This document shows, in pieces, positions 17,086-26,754 of a stretch of DNA of 35,549 nt; position 1 is the first letter of the stretch; each line of letters opens with the position of its first letter. The stretch comes from Acidobacteriota bacterium (GTDB taxonomy: Bacteria > Acidobacteriota > Terriglobia > Acidiferrales > UBA7541): assembly GCA_013289695.1 (NCBI GenBank), contig JABCZK010000046.1, forward strand, positions 1 to 35,549, in the 5' to 3' direction. The translations under genes and the position numbers were made by a program. The notes beneath the pieces are model-generated. The model was not told the DNA's origin. It searched no databases and was given only the letters and a program-made list of their open reading frames with translations.

Positions 17086-17883
17086 ATGCCACTCACAGAA
17101 ACTATTGGCGCGGCCACTCTAGATAGCCTGGCATATGTAGGCGGCTTGGCGCGATTGATCGGCGGCGCGATACGGGCCGTCTTCATCCTTCCGTTCCAGG
17201 GCAAGAAATTCCACATGAGCCGGGCGGTGCATCAGGCGATGTCCGTCGGCGTCGAAGCGCTGCCGATTACTTCGTTGATTTCGTTTTTCGTGGGAACCAT
17301 TCTGGCGGTGAATGCTGCTTATGAGCTGCGCAAATTGGGCGCGCTGCACTTTGTGGCGAGCGGCGTAGCGATTGCAATCACGCGCGAGCTGGGGCCGTTG
17401 ATGACGGCGATCGTGGTGATTGGGCGGTCGGGCTCGGCGTTCGCAGCGGAAATCGGGACGATGAAGGTGAACGAAGAGATTGACGCGATGGAGACGATGG
17501 CGCTCGAGCCCGTGCAATTTCTGGTGGCACCGAAATTTCTGGCGATGGTGCTGATGGTGCCTTGCCTGACGTGTTGGGCGGATTTCATGGGAGTGCTGGG
17601 CGGAGGGGTGTTTGGGGTTACGAGCGCGGGGTTCACCTGGGGCACCTACATTCAAGCCACGCTGGACGCGCTGCTGCAGCGCGACATTATGACCGGGCTG
17701 GTGAAGGCCGCGATGTTCGGGCTGGTGATCACGGCGGTAGGGTGCCAGGAGGGATTCGCGACCGGACTCGGTTCCGAGCAAGTGGGCCGGTCGACGACTT
17801 CGGCAGTCGTGAAATCAATTTTCATGGTGATTATGGTTGATCTGATTTTCACGACACTCTTCTACGTGACGGCGCCACGGTAA
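17086..17883 (+). CDS. mlaE: MlaE-family lipid ABC transporter permease
   Basis: This 265-residue inner-membrane protein of the MlaE/YrbE family has about five helices. The hallmark R-E-L-G-P-L-M-T-A-I-V-V-I-G-R-S-G-S-A is followed by the cytoplasmic coupling helix G-T-M-K-V-N-E-E-I-D-A-M-E-T-M and the C-terminal Q-E-G-F-A-T-G. MlaE dimers form the transmembrane core that moves phospholipids between the inner membrane and the MCE ring. The gene is flanked by the STAS gene and the MlaF ATPase (six-base gap). Length and motifs are complete. Confidence 0.93.
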   Translation: MPLTETIGAATLDSLAYVGGLARLIGGAIRAVFILPFQGKKFHMSRAVHQAMSVGVEALPITSLISFFVGTILAVNAAYELRKLGALHFVASGVAIAITRELGPLMTAIVVIGRSGSAFAAEIGTMKVNEEIDAMETMALEPVQFLVAPKFLAMVLMVPCLTCWADFMGVLGGGVFGVTSAGFTWGTYIQATLDALLQRDIMTGLVKAAMFGLVITAVGCQEGFATGLGSEQVGRSTTSAVVKSIFMVIMVDLIFTTLFYVTAPR

Positions 17884-17889
17884 ATATTG

Positions 17890-18726
17890 ATGAGCCCTGC
17901 TCCCACACCCAAGCCCAGCGCGCCGCCTTCGGCGATCTCGGTGCGCAACCTGCGCGTGAAATACGGCGAGCGCGAAATTCTGCACGGCATCAGCTTCGAA
18001 GTGCCCGCCGGAGAGACGCTGGTGATTCTGGGCGGGTCGGGTTCTGGCAAGAGCACTCTGCTGCGGACGCTGGTGGGACTGGAGCAGCCCAGCTCAGGCG
18101 AGATTTGGATTCAGAACAAGGATTTCGCGTCCATATCGGAAAACGAGCGCGATGATTTGTTGAAAAAGATGGGGATGTCGTTCCAGGGAGGGGCGCTGTT
18201 TGGGTCCATGACCGTGGGGGAAAATGTGGCGCTGCCCCTGCAGGAACACACCAACCTGGACGAATCGACGATAGAAATCATGGTGCGATTGAAGCTGGAC
18301 CAGGTGGGGCTTTCCGGATTTGAAAGTTACATGCCCGCGCAATTGAGCGGCGGAATGAAGAAGCGGGCGGCGATCGCGCGGGCGCTGGCAATGGACCCGG
18401 AGATATTATTTTTCGATGAGCCTTCGGCGGGGCTGGACCCCATCATCGCGGCGGGGATTGACGAACTGATATTAAAGTTGAAGAAAGCATTTCGCATCAC
18501 GATCGTGGTGGTGACGCACGAGCTGGCCAGTGCTTTCTTGATCGCCGACCGGATGATTCTGCTGGATAAGGGCGTGATCGTGGCCAACGACACGGTCGCA
18601 GAAATGCAGAAGAGCCTGCAGCCGCGCGTGCGGCAGTTTCTGGACCGCGTGCCGGAACCGGAATTGACCGGTGAGATTGATTACCTGCAGATGTTGACTG
18701 GGGACGTACCGCCGCAGCGTCAATAG
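17890..18726 (+). CDS. mlaF: MlaF-family lipid ABC transporter ATPase
   Basis: This 278-residue ATPase has Walker A G-G-S-G-S-G-K-S-T (about 52-60) and the signature L-S-G-G-M-K-K-R-A-A-I-A-R-A-L. The methionine and basic residues after L-S-G-G are typical of MlaF/Mkl. Walker B I-L-F-F-D-E-P-S-A-G-L-D-P and H-loop V-T-H-E-L follow. A TTG directly precedes the ATG; the ATG is taken as start. It powers lipid movement by the MlaE permease encoded six bases upstream. Confidence 0.93.
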   Translation: MSPAPTPKPSAPPSAISVRNLRVKYGEREILHGISFEVPAGETLVILGGSGSGKSTLLRTLVGLEQPSSGEIWIQNKDFASISENERDDLLKKMGMSFQGGALFGSMTVGENVALPLQEHTNLDESTIEIMVRLKLDQVGLSGFESYMPAQLSGGMKKRAAIARALAMDPEILFFDEPSAGLDPIIAAGIDELILKLKKAFRITIVVVTHELASAFLIADRMILLDKGVIVANDTVAEMQKSLQPRVRQFLDRVPEPELTGEIDYLQMLTGDVPPQRQ

Positions 18727-18773
18727 GACAGGGCCCGATCGGTCTTGCCGGGACTGGCGAAGTAAAGGGCTCG

Positions 18774-18782
18774 TGATATACT
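18774..18782 (+). promoter_or_regulatory. Possible extended -10 promoter before the MCE gene
   Basis: TGATATACT forms an extended -10 (TG-N-TATACT, five of six matches) in the 114-base gap between the ATPase and MCE genes. No matching -35 is visible at 16-18 bases. It could give the MCE protein and lipoprotein an extra internal promoter. Weak evidence. Confidence 0.3.
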
Positions 18783-18840
18783 CCCCCGCAATCGAGGGGC
18801 GTCTGCGCGGTTCAGCGCGCAGAAATGGTCGAGGACACGG

Positions 18841-19815
18841 ATGGAATCGAAGCGCGAGCAGGCATACGTCGGGCTGTTTGTGTTGGTAGTGGCGGCGTTG
18901 CTGATTGCCACGGTCTTTGCGCTCTCCGGGACACTCGACAAAGCGGACACGCCCTACCATGCGTATTTCAAGAATGCCGGCGGCTTGGGACCCGGCTCGG
19001 AAGTTCGTTATTTGAATGGCCCTCCGGTGGGACGCATCAGCAAAGTGCAGGTTGATCCCAACGATCCCTCGCGCATGAAAGTGGATTTCACGGCGAAGCC
19101 GAATATCCCGGTGAAAACAGATAGCACGGTGCTGGTGACGAGCACCAGTCCACTGGGAGAAAATTTTCTAGAGATACTCGCTGGTTCCCCCGCGGCGCCC
19201 CGGGCGCAGCGCGATGCGGTGCTGAAATCAAAAGAACCCACCAGTTTTTCGGATATCGCCGACAAAATCAACGAGCTGACGCCGCAGGCGAGCGAGTTGA
19301 TCACGAACCTGAATTCACGGGTGGTGGAGCTGAAGGTTACGCTGGCCCGAGTGAACGACTTGCTGAACGATCAGAACCGCGCGAACCTATCCGCGAGTCT
19401 GAGCCACGTGCGCGGGATGCTGGAAGAGGATCGGCCGCTGGTGCACTCGACGCTGAATCATATTAATGACGCGACGGCCAACCTGAAGCCTGTGATCGCG
19501 AGCTTCCAGAAAACATCCGACCAGGCGGATGAGACGCTGCAGCATCTGGACGGGATGCTCACGGAAAATCGCGCGGACATCCGGCAGGCGATCATTGACC
19601 TGCGCAAGGCGCTGGTGAACGTCGATTCGATGGTGGCTTCACTGAACGACACGGTGATAAGCAATCAGGAAAATCTGGACGAGATTATTGATAACCTGCG
19701 TCACGTCACGGAGAACCTGAATTCGTTCACGGAGTCCATCAAGACGCGGCCCTATTCGATCCTGCGCGCGGCCGACCCGAAACCACATGCACCCGGGACG
19801 GCGCCGCCGAAATAG
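18841..19815 (+). CDS. mlaD: MCE-domain protein, MlaD-like with long helical C terminus
   Basis: This 324-residue protein is anchored by one N-terminal helix (about 9-29: Y-V-G-L-F-V-L-V-V-A-A-L-L). One MCE domain follows (about 36-118), with G-L-x-x-G-S-x-V-R-Y-x-G-x-x-V-G-R-I and S-P-L-G-E-N-F-L-E-I. The remaining ~190 residues are mostly helical, with heptad-like leucine/aspartate patterns (about 135-300), and the tail is proline-rich. E. coli MlaD is only about 180 residues, so this protein carries a long helical extension of the kind seen in PqiB or mycobacterial Mce proteins. GAGGA precedes the ATG. It should form a periplasmic hexameric lipid conduit above MlaE. Confidence 0.88.
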   Translation: MESKREQAYVGLFVLVVAALLIATVFALSGTLDKADTPYHAYFKNAGGLGPGSEVRYLNGPPVGRISKVQVDPNDPSRMKVDFTAKPNIPVKTDSTVLVTSTSPLGENFLEILAGSPAAPRAQRDAVLKSKEPTSFSDIADKINELTPQASELITNLNSRVVELKVTLARVNDLLNDQNRANLSASLSHVRGMLEEDRPLVHSTLNHINDATANLKPVIASFQKTSDQADETLQHLDGMLTENRADIRQAIIDLRKALVNVDSMVASLNDTVISNQENLDEIIDNLRHVTENLNSFTESIKTRPYSILRAADPKPHAPGTAPPK

Positions 19816-19896
19816 CGGAACGGCAGCAGGATGAGAATTCGTTTGCAGAAGCAGCCCGGCAACGACGCGAAGAAACAACGCGAGAAGGAGCAAAGA

Positions 19897-20526
19897 GTGT
19901 TGAGCCATCGCACGCAAATTAGCGCACTCCTGATGCTGGCGATGCTGGTGGCCGGATGCGGCGCGGCGCGTCCGGTGAAGTATTACGTGCTGGATGTGAA
20001 CCCCGCTCCGGCCAATTCCCCATCGGCGCAGATTCCAGTGACATTGCTGGTGGGGCGATTCATCGCCTCGCATCTGTATCACGACGATCGGTTGGTGTAC
20101 GGATCGGGTCCCGTGCAGCTGGGGACGTACGAGTACGACCGCTGGGCGGAACCCGCGGCAGACATGGTGCAGGATATGCTGGTAACGATTCTGCGCTCGT
20201 CGCGCCAATTTCAATCCGTCTCGAAAGTCACCGGCAACGCGCGCGGGGAGTACGTGGTGCGGGGCCACTTGTACTCGATGTATGGCGTGGATCAGCCCGA
20301 GCTAGTGGCGCGTTTCTCGATTCAGCTGGAGTTGTACGATCCGGCATCGCGCACGACGGTATGGAGCCAGATCTACACGCACGATGAACCGGTACAGGGG
20401 AAGAATGTGCCGGCGATCGTCGAGGCGATGGATCGGAACGTGACCGCTGGATTGCAGCAGCTTTCGACCGGCATCACGCAGTATTTTGTGAGTCACCCAC
20501 CGCAGCAGGCGGAACCGGGAAAGTGA
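19897..20526 (+). CDS. PqiC-type ABC-transport auxiliary lipoprotein
   Basis: This 209-residue predicted lipoprotein starts from the GTG at 19897, which has AAGGAG six bases upstream. The signal peptide ends in lipobox L-V-A-G-C, with the acylated cysteine at about residue 21. The mature part has K-Y-Y-V-L-D near its start and the pattern of the ABC-type transport auxiliary family (DUF330/PqiC): a first strand, then D-R-L-V-Y, Y-D-R-W-A-E-P-A and a helical C terminus. The frame could start at the ATG 19831, but that would put a charged 22-residue stretch before the signal peptide. PqiC is an outer-membrane lipoprotein of the Pqi MCE system. Here it completes an MlaBEFD-like operon that has no MlaC or MlaA. 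Confidence 0.85.
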   Translation: MLSHRTQISALLMLAMLVAGCGAARPVKYYVLDVNPAPANSPSAQIPVTLLVGRFIASHLYHDDRLVYGSGPVQLGTYEYDRWAEPAADMVQDMLVTILRSSRQFQSVSKVTGNARGEYVVRGHLYSMYGVDQPELVARFSIQLELYDPASRTTVWSQIYTHDEPVQGKNVPAIVEAMDRNVTAGLQQLSTGITQYFVSHPPQQAEPGK

Positions 20527-20960
20527 CGCGGCGGTGACGAGCCGGCGTTGAGGCTGTGAAGTCGTACTCTAGCATCTGACGCCGCGCTGATTTCGCTGTG
20601 TTTATGTCGTGGCCCGCCGAGCCCGTCACAGGCAGGTTCTGAGGATGAACTAAAGGCGCGACCTACAAAGATTCTGTTCCCCTCGCACGCAGTTCTCATG
20701 CACGTTCCAAAGCCAATCGAAAGTCAGGGGTGCTGGGTCACCAATGGCGCAGTCTAGTGCGCCATTTTGGGGGCGTGCCACTTGCCGCCTCGCAGCGCTT
20801 GTGCCCGTCGTTTGCAAGCAGCTTAGGGCCTGAGGCCATGTTCCGCGGCTTCGGAATCGTTTTCCATGTTCCAAGCCCATCCGCATTTGGTATCGTGCTA
20901 GCAGCGCCTCTGCCGGGGCAATACGTCGAGACGGAAGCGCTCAGAAGCGCAAACAGCTCC
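20527..20960. other. Spacer between the lipid-transport and kynurenine operons
   Basis: This gap of about 430 bases holds no supported gene if the dehydrogenase starts at 20961. It contains the hairpin at 20743-20766. It also has a weak promoter-like pair before the kynurenine operon: TTCCAA (20869-20874), 16 bases, then TATCGT (20891-20896) with an upstream TG. No regulator gene or obvious operator was seen. The plus-strand composition changes from G-rich to C-rich around here. Confidence 0.4.
20743..20768 (+). terminator. Hairpin terminator candidate after the lipid-transport operon
   Basis: A perfect 9-bp stem, AATGGCGCA and TGCGCCATT, with loop GTCTAG is followed by a short T stretch (TTTT spans the end of the stem). 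The position, about 220 bases past the lipoprotein stop and before the kynurenine operon, suits a transcription end. The short T-run makes it only moderately convincing. Confidence 0.45.
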
Positions 20961-22420
20961 GTGAAACTCCTGCAAAATTACATCAACGGGCATTTTGTGG
21001 GCGGCGCGCGGGAGTTCGCCGACGTAAATCCCGCCGATGGGTCCGCGATCGCGCAAGTATCGGAAGCCAGTCGTGCGCAGGTTGATGAAGCCGTAGCCGC
21101 CGCCCGCCAAGCGCAGCGCAGAGAATGGGGCCGTTTGCCCGTTCCTGCCCGCGCGGCGCTGCTGCACAAAATCGCCGACGGAATCGAGGCGCGCTTCCAG
21201 GATTTTCTGCACGCGGAAGTCGCGGACACCGGAAAACCCATATCGCTTGCGTCGCGCATTGATGTCCCTCGGGGCGCGGCGAATTTCCGCGCGTTTGCCG
21301 ACGTCATCAAGACCGCTGGCCTGGAATCATTTCGCACCGAAACTCCTGACGGCGTCATCGCGCTCAATTACGCGGTCCGCAAGCCTCTCGGTGTCGTCGG
21401 AATCATCACGCCGTGGAATCTGCCGCTCCTGCTGCTCACCTGGAAAGTGGCACCCGCGCTCGCCTGCGGCAATTGCGTCGTCGTCAAACCTTCCGAAGAA
21501 ACTCCCGCGACCGCGACGTTGCTGGCGGAAGTCATGCAAACGGCGGGAGTGCCGGCCGGCGTTTTCAATGTGGTTCACGGCTTCGGGCCCGATTCGGCGG
21601 GAGAATTCCTCACCGCGCACCCGGGAGTGGATGCGATCACCTTTACCGGCGAATCGCGCACCGGCGCGGCCATCATGCGCGCGGTCGCTCCCACCGTGAA
21701 GCCGGTCTCCTTTGAACTGGGCGGCAAGAACGCCGCCATCATTTTTGCCGACTGCGATTTCGGCGAAACAGTGAGTGGTATCGCGGATGCCGTTTTCCTC
21801 AATACCGGCCAGGTCTGTCTCTGCGCGGAACGCGTGTACGTCGAACGCAAGCTCATGGACCATTTCGTGACCGCGCTCAAACAAAAGGCCGAGGCTTTGC
21901 GCATCGGGTGGCCCATGGATCAAGCCACCACCACAGGCCCGCTCATTTCCAAAGCCCATCGCGACAAGGTTCTCGCTTACTATCAACTGGCGCGCGAAGA
22001 GGGCGCGACAGTAGTCACGGGCGGCGGAATCCCAAAATTCAGCGATGCCCGCGACCACGGCTACTACGTCCAGCCCACGATCTTTACCGGGCTCCCCGAA
22101 TCAGCGCGCTGCGTGAAGGAAGAAATCTTCGGTCCCGTTTGCCACATCGCGCCGTTCGATACCGAAGAAGAAGCCATCGCCGAAGCGAACGACACGCAAT
22201 ACGGGCTGGCAGGATCGGTGTGGACCTCGAATCTCAAGCGCGGCCACCGCGTCGCCGAACAACTGCGCGTCGGAATCACCTGGGTCAATTGCTGGTTTCT
22301 GCGCGATCTCCGCACGCCGTTCGGAGGCATGGGACTTTCCGGCATCGGCCGCGAGGGCGGGGTACATTCGCTGAACTTTTATTCGGAACTGAACAATATC
22401 TGCGTTAAGTTGAGTGACTG

Positions 22421-22421
<1 letters not shown>
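20961..22421 (+). CDS. 2-aminomuconate 6-semialdehyde dehydrogenase (ALDH family)
   Basis: This 486-residue NAD-dependent aldehyde dehydrogenase is complete. Cofactor and fold motifs are I-T-P-W-N-L-P (about 147-153), [15 protein letters not shown], the general base in F-E-L-G-G-K-N-A and the catalytic cysteine in N-T-G-Q-V-C-L-C. The C-terminal [14 protein letters not shown] segment is that of hydroxymuconic/aminomuconic semialdehyde dehydrogenases. The GTG at 20961 opens a protein starting [10 protein letters not shown], as in homologues; the frame upstream to 20730 looks non-coding. It overlaps the RidA gene by one base and is the first gene of the kynurenine-pathway operon. It oxidises 2-aminomuconate semialdehyde to 2-aminomuconate. 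The operon, not the sequence alone, distinguishes this from the 2-hydroxymuconate enzyme. Confidence 0.88.
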
Positions 22422-23400
<979 letters not shown>

Positions 23401-23426
23401 CGCATATTTCGCGCGGCGAAAACGAC

Positions 23427-25343
23427 ATGCCAGTCACCGACATTCACACACATTTCTTCCCGGAATCGTGGCCGGATCTCGCGGCGCGATTCGGCACGCC
23501 CGATTGGCCGTCGATCAAGCACACGGAGCCCGGCAAGGCCGTAATCATGATCGGCAATCGCGTGTTCCGTCACGTCACTTCGGCTTGCTGGGATGCGAAT
23601 GTGCGCCTGGAAGAAATGGATCGCGACGGCGTTACTCATCAGGTCGTTTCCGCCACGCCCGTGCTTTTTGCGTATAACCGCGAGCCGCAGCAGGCGCTGG
23701 ATTGCGCTCGCCTATTTAACGACGCGGCCTTGCAGCTGTGCGCTCGCGGCAAAGGAAGATTACGAGTGCTCTGCCAGGTGCCGCTGCAGGATATTGATGC
23801 TTCTTGCGCCGAACTCACTCGCTGCATGCGCGCCGGGCATCTCGGTGTGCAGATCGGCAATCACGTCGCCGAAAAAACTCTCGACGACCCGGGGATCGTC
23901 ACGTTTCTCCATCATTGCGCGGATGAAGGCGCCGCCGTTTTCGTTCACCCCTGGGACATGATGGCCGCGCAGCGCATGCCCAAGTACATGATGCCCTGGA
24001 CCGTCGGCATGCCCGCGGAAACGCAGCTGTCCCTCGTGGCGCTAATCGTCAGCGGCGCGCTCGACCGCTTGCCCGCGAGCTTGCGCATCTGTTTTGCGCA
24101 CGGCGGCGGTAGCTTTGCCTTCCTTCTCGGCCGCTTGCAGAACGCCTGGGAACAGCAGGAACTCGCCCGCGGCGCCGCACAATTTCCTCCGAACCATTAT
24201 CTCAATAGAATTTACGTTGATTCGGCGGTGTTCGACGAGCGCACACTGCAATTTCTGATCGAGATCATGGGCGCGGACCGCGTTCTGCTCGGCTCCGACT
24301 ATCCGTTCCCGCTCGGCGAAGAGCGCGCAGGCGCCCTCATTCGCGAAAGCCAGCTTCCCGCCGGCGCAAAGACGAAATTGCTTGGCGCGAATGCGCAAAC
24401 GTGGCTCGGCCTGCCGCAGGAAGCAGGTGGGCCGGCTGTAAATAAGGTAGTGCAAACAAACAGTTCCTTCGGCTGTCCAGCCCGTAGCACCGCCGACATC
24501 CGCACAAGCGAAAATGACGAAGCGCGCTCCGAGAAAAAACTGACCTACAGCTCTTATCTCCAGGTTCCGGAACTGTTGCGCCTCCAGCATCCCGCGTCGT
24601 CTCCGGAGCACCACGATGAATTGCTTTTTATTATCGTTCACCAGACTTACGAGCTCTGGTTCAAGGAATTACTCCACGATCTCGACGCCGTCATCGCGAA
24701 CCTGCGCTCGACCTGCGATAATCCGGCATCGCGCGACGGCGTGTATGAAGCGGCCCGCCTGCTGCGCCGCTGCACGGAAATCATGCGTGTGCTGGTCGAG
24801 CAGTTCACCATTCTCGAAACGATGTTGCCCACTCACTTCCTCGCGTTTCGCGAAAAATTGGCTCCCGCGAGCGGCTTTCAGTCCGAACAATTCCGCGAGC
24901 TCGAATTCCTCTGCGGCCTGAAGGACGAAAAAATGCTGCGCTACCACGAGCTGACGCCTGAGGCGCACGCCATTCTCTTCCGCCGTCTGCGCGAAGATTC
25001 CCTGCGCGACGTATTCTTCAAAGCTCTGGAAGCTTTGGGCACTTTGCAGCCGCCAACCACCACGGCGACCGAAGAAGAACGCTTTCAAGCCCGCGCCAAA
25101 GCAATTCACGCGCTCTACCGAGACGAACGCAATCACCGCGACTGGATTGACGTGTGCGAGCGCCTGACCGAATTCGACGAGCTGGTCGTCGGCTGGCGCC
25201 TTCGCCACATTCAAATGGTCGAACGCACCATCGGCATACGGATGGGCACGGGCGGCAGTGCCGGCTCATCCTACCTAAAACTCACGCTGGAAAAGAAATT
25301 CTTCCCGGAACTATGGGAAGCGCGAACATATCTGGAAGGATGA
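23427..25343 (+). CDS. ACMS decarboxylase - tryptophan 2,3-dioxygenase fusion
   Basis: One uninterrupted 638-residue frame joins two pathway enzymes. Residues 1 to about 331 are 2-amino-3-carboxymuconate-6-semialdehyde decarboxylase (amidohydrolase fold). Metal ligands are H7/H9 in D-I-H-T-H-F, H174 in V-H-P-W-D-M, H225 in A-H-G-G-G-S-F and D291 in G-S-D-Y-P-F-P. A linker of about 40 residues follows. Residues from about 372 are tryptophan 2,3-dioxygenase: L-T-Y-S-S-Y-L, H405 in I-V-H-Q-T-Y-E-L-W (catalytic base position), R475 in F-R-E-K-L, the probable axial haem ligand H594 in L-R-H-I-Q-M-V and T608 in G-T-G-G-S. Both halves look complete. The dioxygenase makes N-formylkynurenine (first step); the decarboxylase acts late. 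Separate translation of the second half from the GTG at 24450 cannot be excluded, nor can a sequencing frameshift. Confidence 0.85.
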   Translation: MPVTDIHTHFFPESWPDLAARFGTPDWPSIKHTEPGKAVIMIGNRVFRHVTSACWDANVRLEEMDRDGVTHQVVSATPVLFAYNREPQQALDCARLFNDAALQLCARGKGRLRVLCQVPLQDIDASCAELTRCMRAGHLGVQIGNHVAEKTLDDPGIVTFLHHCADEGAAVFVHPWDMMAAQRMPKYMMPWTVGMPAETQLSLVALIVSGALDRLPASLRICFAHGGGSFAFLLGRLQNAWEQQELARGAAQFPPNHYLNRIYVDSAVFDERTLQFLIEIMGADRVLLGSDYPFPLGEERAGALIRESQLPAGAKTKLLGANAQTWLGLPQEAGGPAVNKVVQTNSSFGCPARSTADIRTSENDEARSEKKLTYSSYLQVPELLRLQHPASSPEHHDELLFIIVHQTYELWFKELLHDLDAVIANLRSTCDNPASRDGVYEAARLLRRCTEIMRVLVEQFTILETMLPTHFLAFREKLAPASGFQSEQFRELEFLCGLKDEKMLRYHELTPEAHAILFRRLREDSLRDVFFKALEALGTLQPPTTTATEEERFQARAKAIHALYRDERNHRDWIDVCERLTEFDELVVGWRLRHIQMVERTIGIRMGTGGSAGSSYLKLTLEKKFFPELWEARTYLEG

Positions 25344-25347
25344 TCGC

Positions 25348-26754
25348 TTGAGCCGCGATCCTGCCGCAAGCCACGCGCCTGTCCACGACAGGCAGAATCG
25401 CTCCCGCACAATAACGCTCGTTGGCGCGGGTCTCACCGGCCCCTTGCTCGCGATCTCGCTGGCGCAGCGCGGATTCCCCGTGCAGATTTTCGAGCGCCGC
25501 CCGGACATGCGCCGCACTCGCGCCAGCGCAGGCCGCTCCATCAACCTCGCCGTATCCACGCGCGGCATCCACGCACTTCGCCAAGCCAGCCTGTGGGACC
25601 AGATGAGCCGCATCATCATCCCAATGAAAGGCCGCATGATGCATTCACGCACCGGTGAACTGACCTTCCAGCCTTACGGCAAGAACGACGCCGAGGTCAT
25701 CAATTCCATTTCGCGCGCGGACCTGAACGTCGCGCTGATGAACGCGGCCGAAGCTCAGGGCGTAACGATTCATTTCGGCGAACGCTGCACCGGAATCGAT
25801 TGGACCACCGGCGCCGCGCGTTTTCGTAACGATGAAACTGGCCGCGAAACCACGGTAAATTCCGAAGTCGTGATAGGCACGGACGGCTCTGCCTCCGCCA
25901 TCCGCCAGGACATGAAGAAGCTCGGCCGCCTGCATTTCTCGCAGGAACACCTCGACTACGGTTATAAGGAATTGACGATTGCGGCCGGTCCCGGCGGAAA
26001 GCATCTTCTCGAACCCAACGCGTTGCATATCTGGCCGCGCGGCGCCTATATGCTGATAGCGTTGCCGAATATTGACGGCACTTTTGCCTGCATTTTGTTC
26101 TTGCCGTTCGAAGGTCCAGAGAGCTTTGCGAACCTGGACACCGGCGAAAAAGCGGCACACTTTTTCGCTGAACGGTTCGCCGATGCTCTTCCGCTCATGC
26201 CGCAGCTCCGGGAAAACTACTCAGGCAATCCCACCGGTTCGATGGTCACGGTCAAATGCGCGCCCTGGCAAATGGACGGAAAGGTGCTGCTGCTCGGCGA
26301 TTCCGCCCACGCCATCGTGCCCTTCTTCGGCCAGGGCATGAATTGTGCGTTTGAAGATTGCACCGTATTTCTGGAGCTGCTCGATGGCCACGGCCCCAAC
26401 TGGGCGAAGCTGTTTCAGGAATTCGAGCAGGCCCGCAAGCCCAATACGGATGCCATCGCGGACATGGCCCTGGAAAACTTCATCGAAATGCGCGATCGCG
26501 TCGCGGATCCCCGCTTTCTCTTCAGAAAGAAAGCAGAGCTCGCGCTCGAAGCCAAATATCCGCGCCACTTCGTGCCCAAATATGCGATGGTGACGTTTCA
26601 TCGCGTCCCGTACTCAGTCGCATTCTCGCGCGGGAAGATTCAGGATCGCCTGCTGGCGGCATTGTGCGATCCCATTTCTCGCATCGAAGATCTTGACTGG
26701 AAAAAAGCGGACCACTTGATTCATCGCGACCTGATTCCCTTGGAGACTCTCTAA
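25348..26754 (+). CDS. kmo: Kynurenine 3-monooxygenase
   Basis: This 468-residue flavoprotein hydroxylates kynurenine with NADPH. The FAD-binding G-A-G-L-T-G is at about 26-31, followed by the E-R-R-P-D-M-R strand end and the R-S-I-N-L-A substrate/flavin loop. The second FAD motif is G-D-S-A-H-A-I-V-P-F-F-G-Q-G-M-N-C-A-F-E-D, a signature of this enzyme. The C terminus lacks a long hydrophobic anchor, as in soluble bacterial forms. The start is TTG at 25348, supported by GAAGGA seven bases upstream, inside the end of the preceding gene. It stops right before the kynureninase start codon. Confidence 0.94.
   Translation: MSRDPAASHAPVHDRQNRSRTITLVGAGLTGPLLAISLAQRGFPVQIFERRPDMRRTRASAGRSINLAVSTRGIHALRQASLWDQMSRIIIPMKGRMMHSRTGELTFQPYGKNDAEVINSISRADLNVALMNAAEAQGVTIHFGERCTGIDWTTGAARFRNDETGRETTVNSEVVIGTDGSASAIRQDMKKLGRLHFSQEHLDYGYKELTIAAGPGGKHLLEPNALHIWPRGAYMLIALPNIDGTFACILFLPFEGPESFANLDTGEKAAHFFAERFADALPLMPQLRENYSGNPTGSMVTVKCAPWQMDGKVLLLGDSAHAIVPFFGQGMNCAFEDCTVFLELLDGHGPNWAKLFQEFEQARKPNTDAIADMALENFIEMRDRVADPRFLFRKKAELALEAKYPRHFVPKYAMVTFHRVPYSVAFSRGKIQDRLLAALCDPISRIEDLDWKKADHLIHRDLIPLETL

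Noticed and set aside
20527..20960. dif-like recombination site at the skew switch
   Set aside because: No AT-rich 28-base XerCD-type site with TTATGTTAAAT-like arms could be found by eye.
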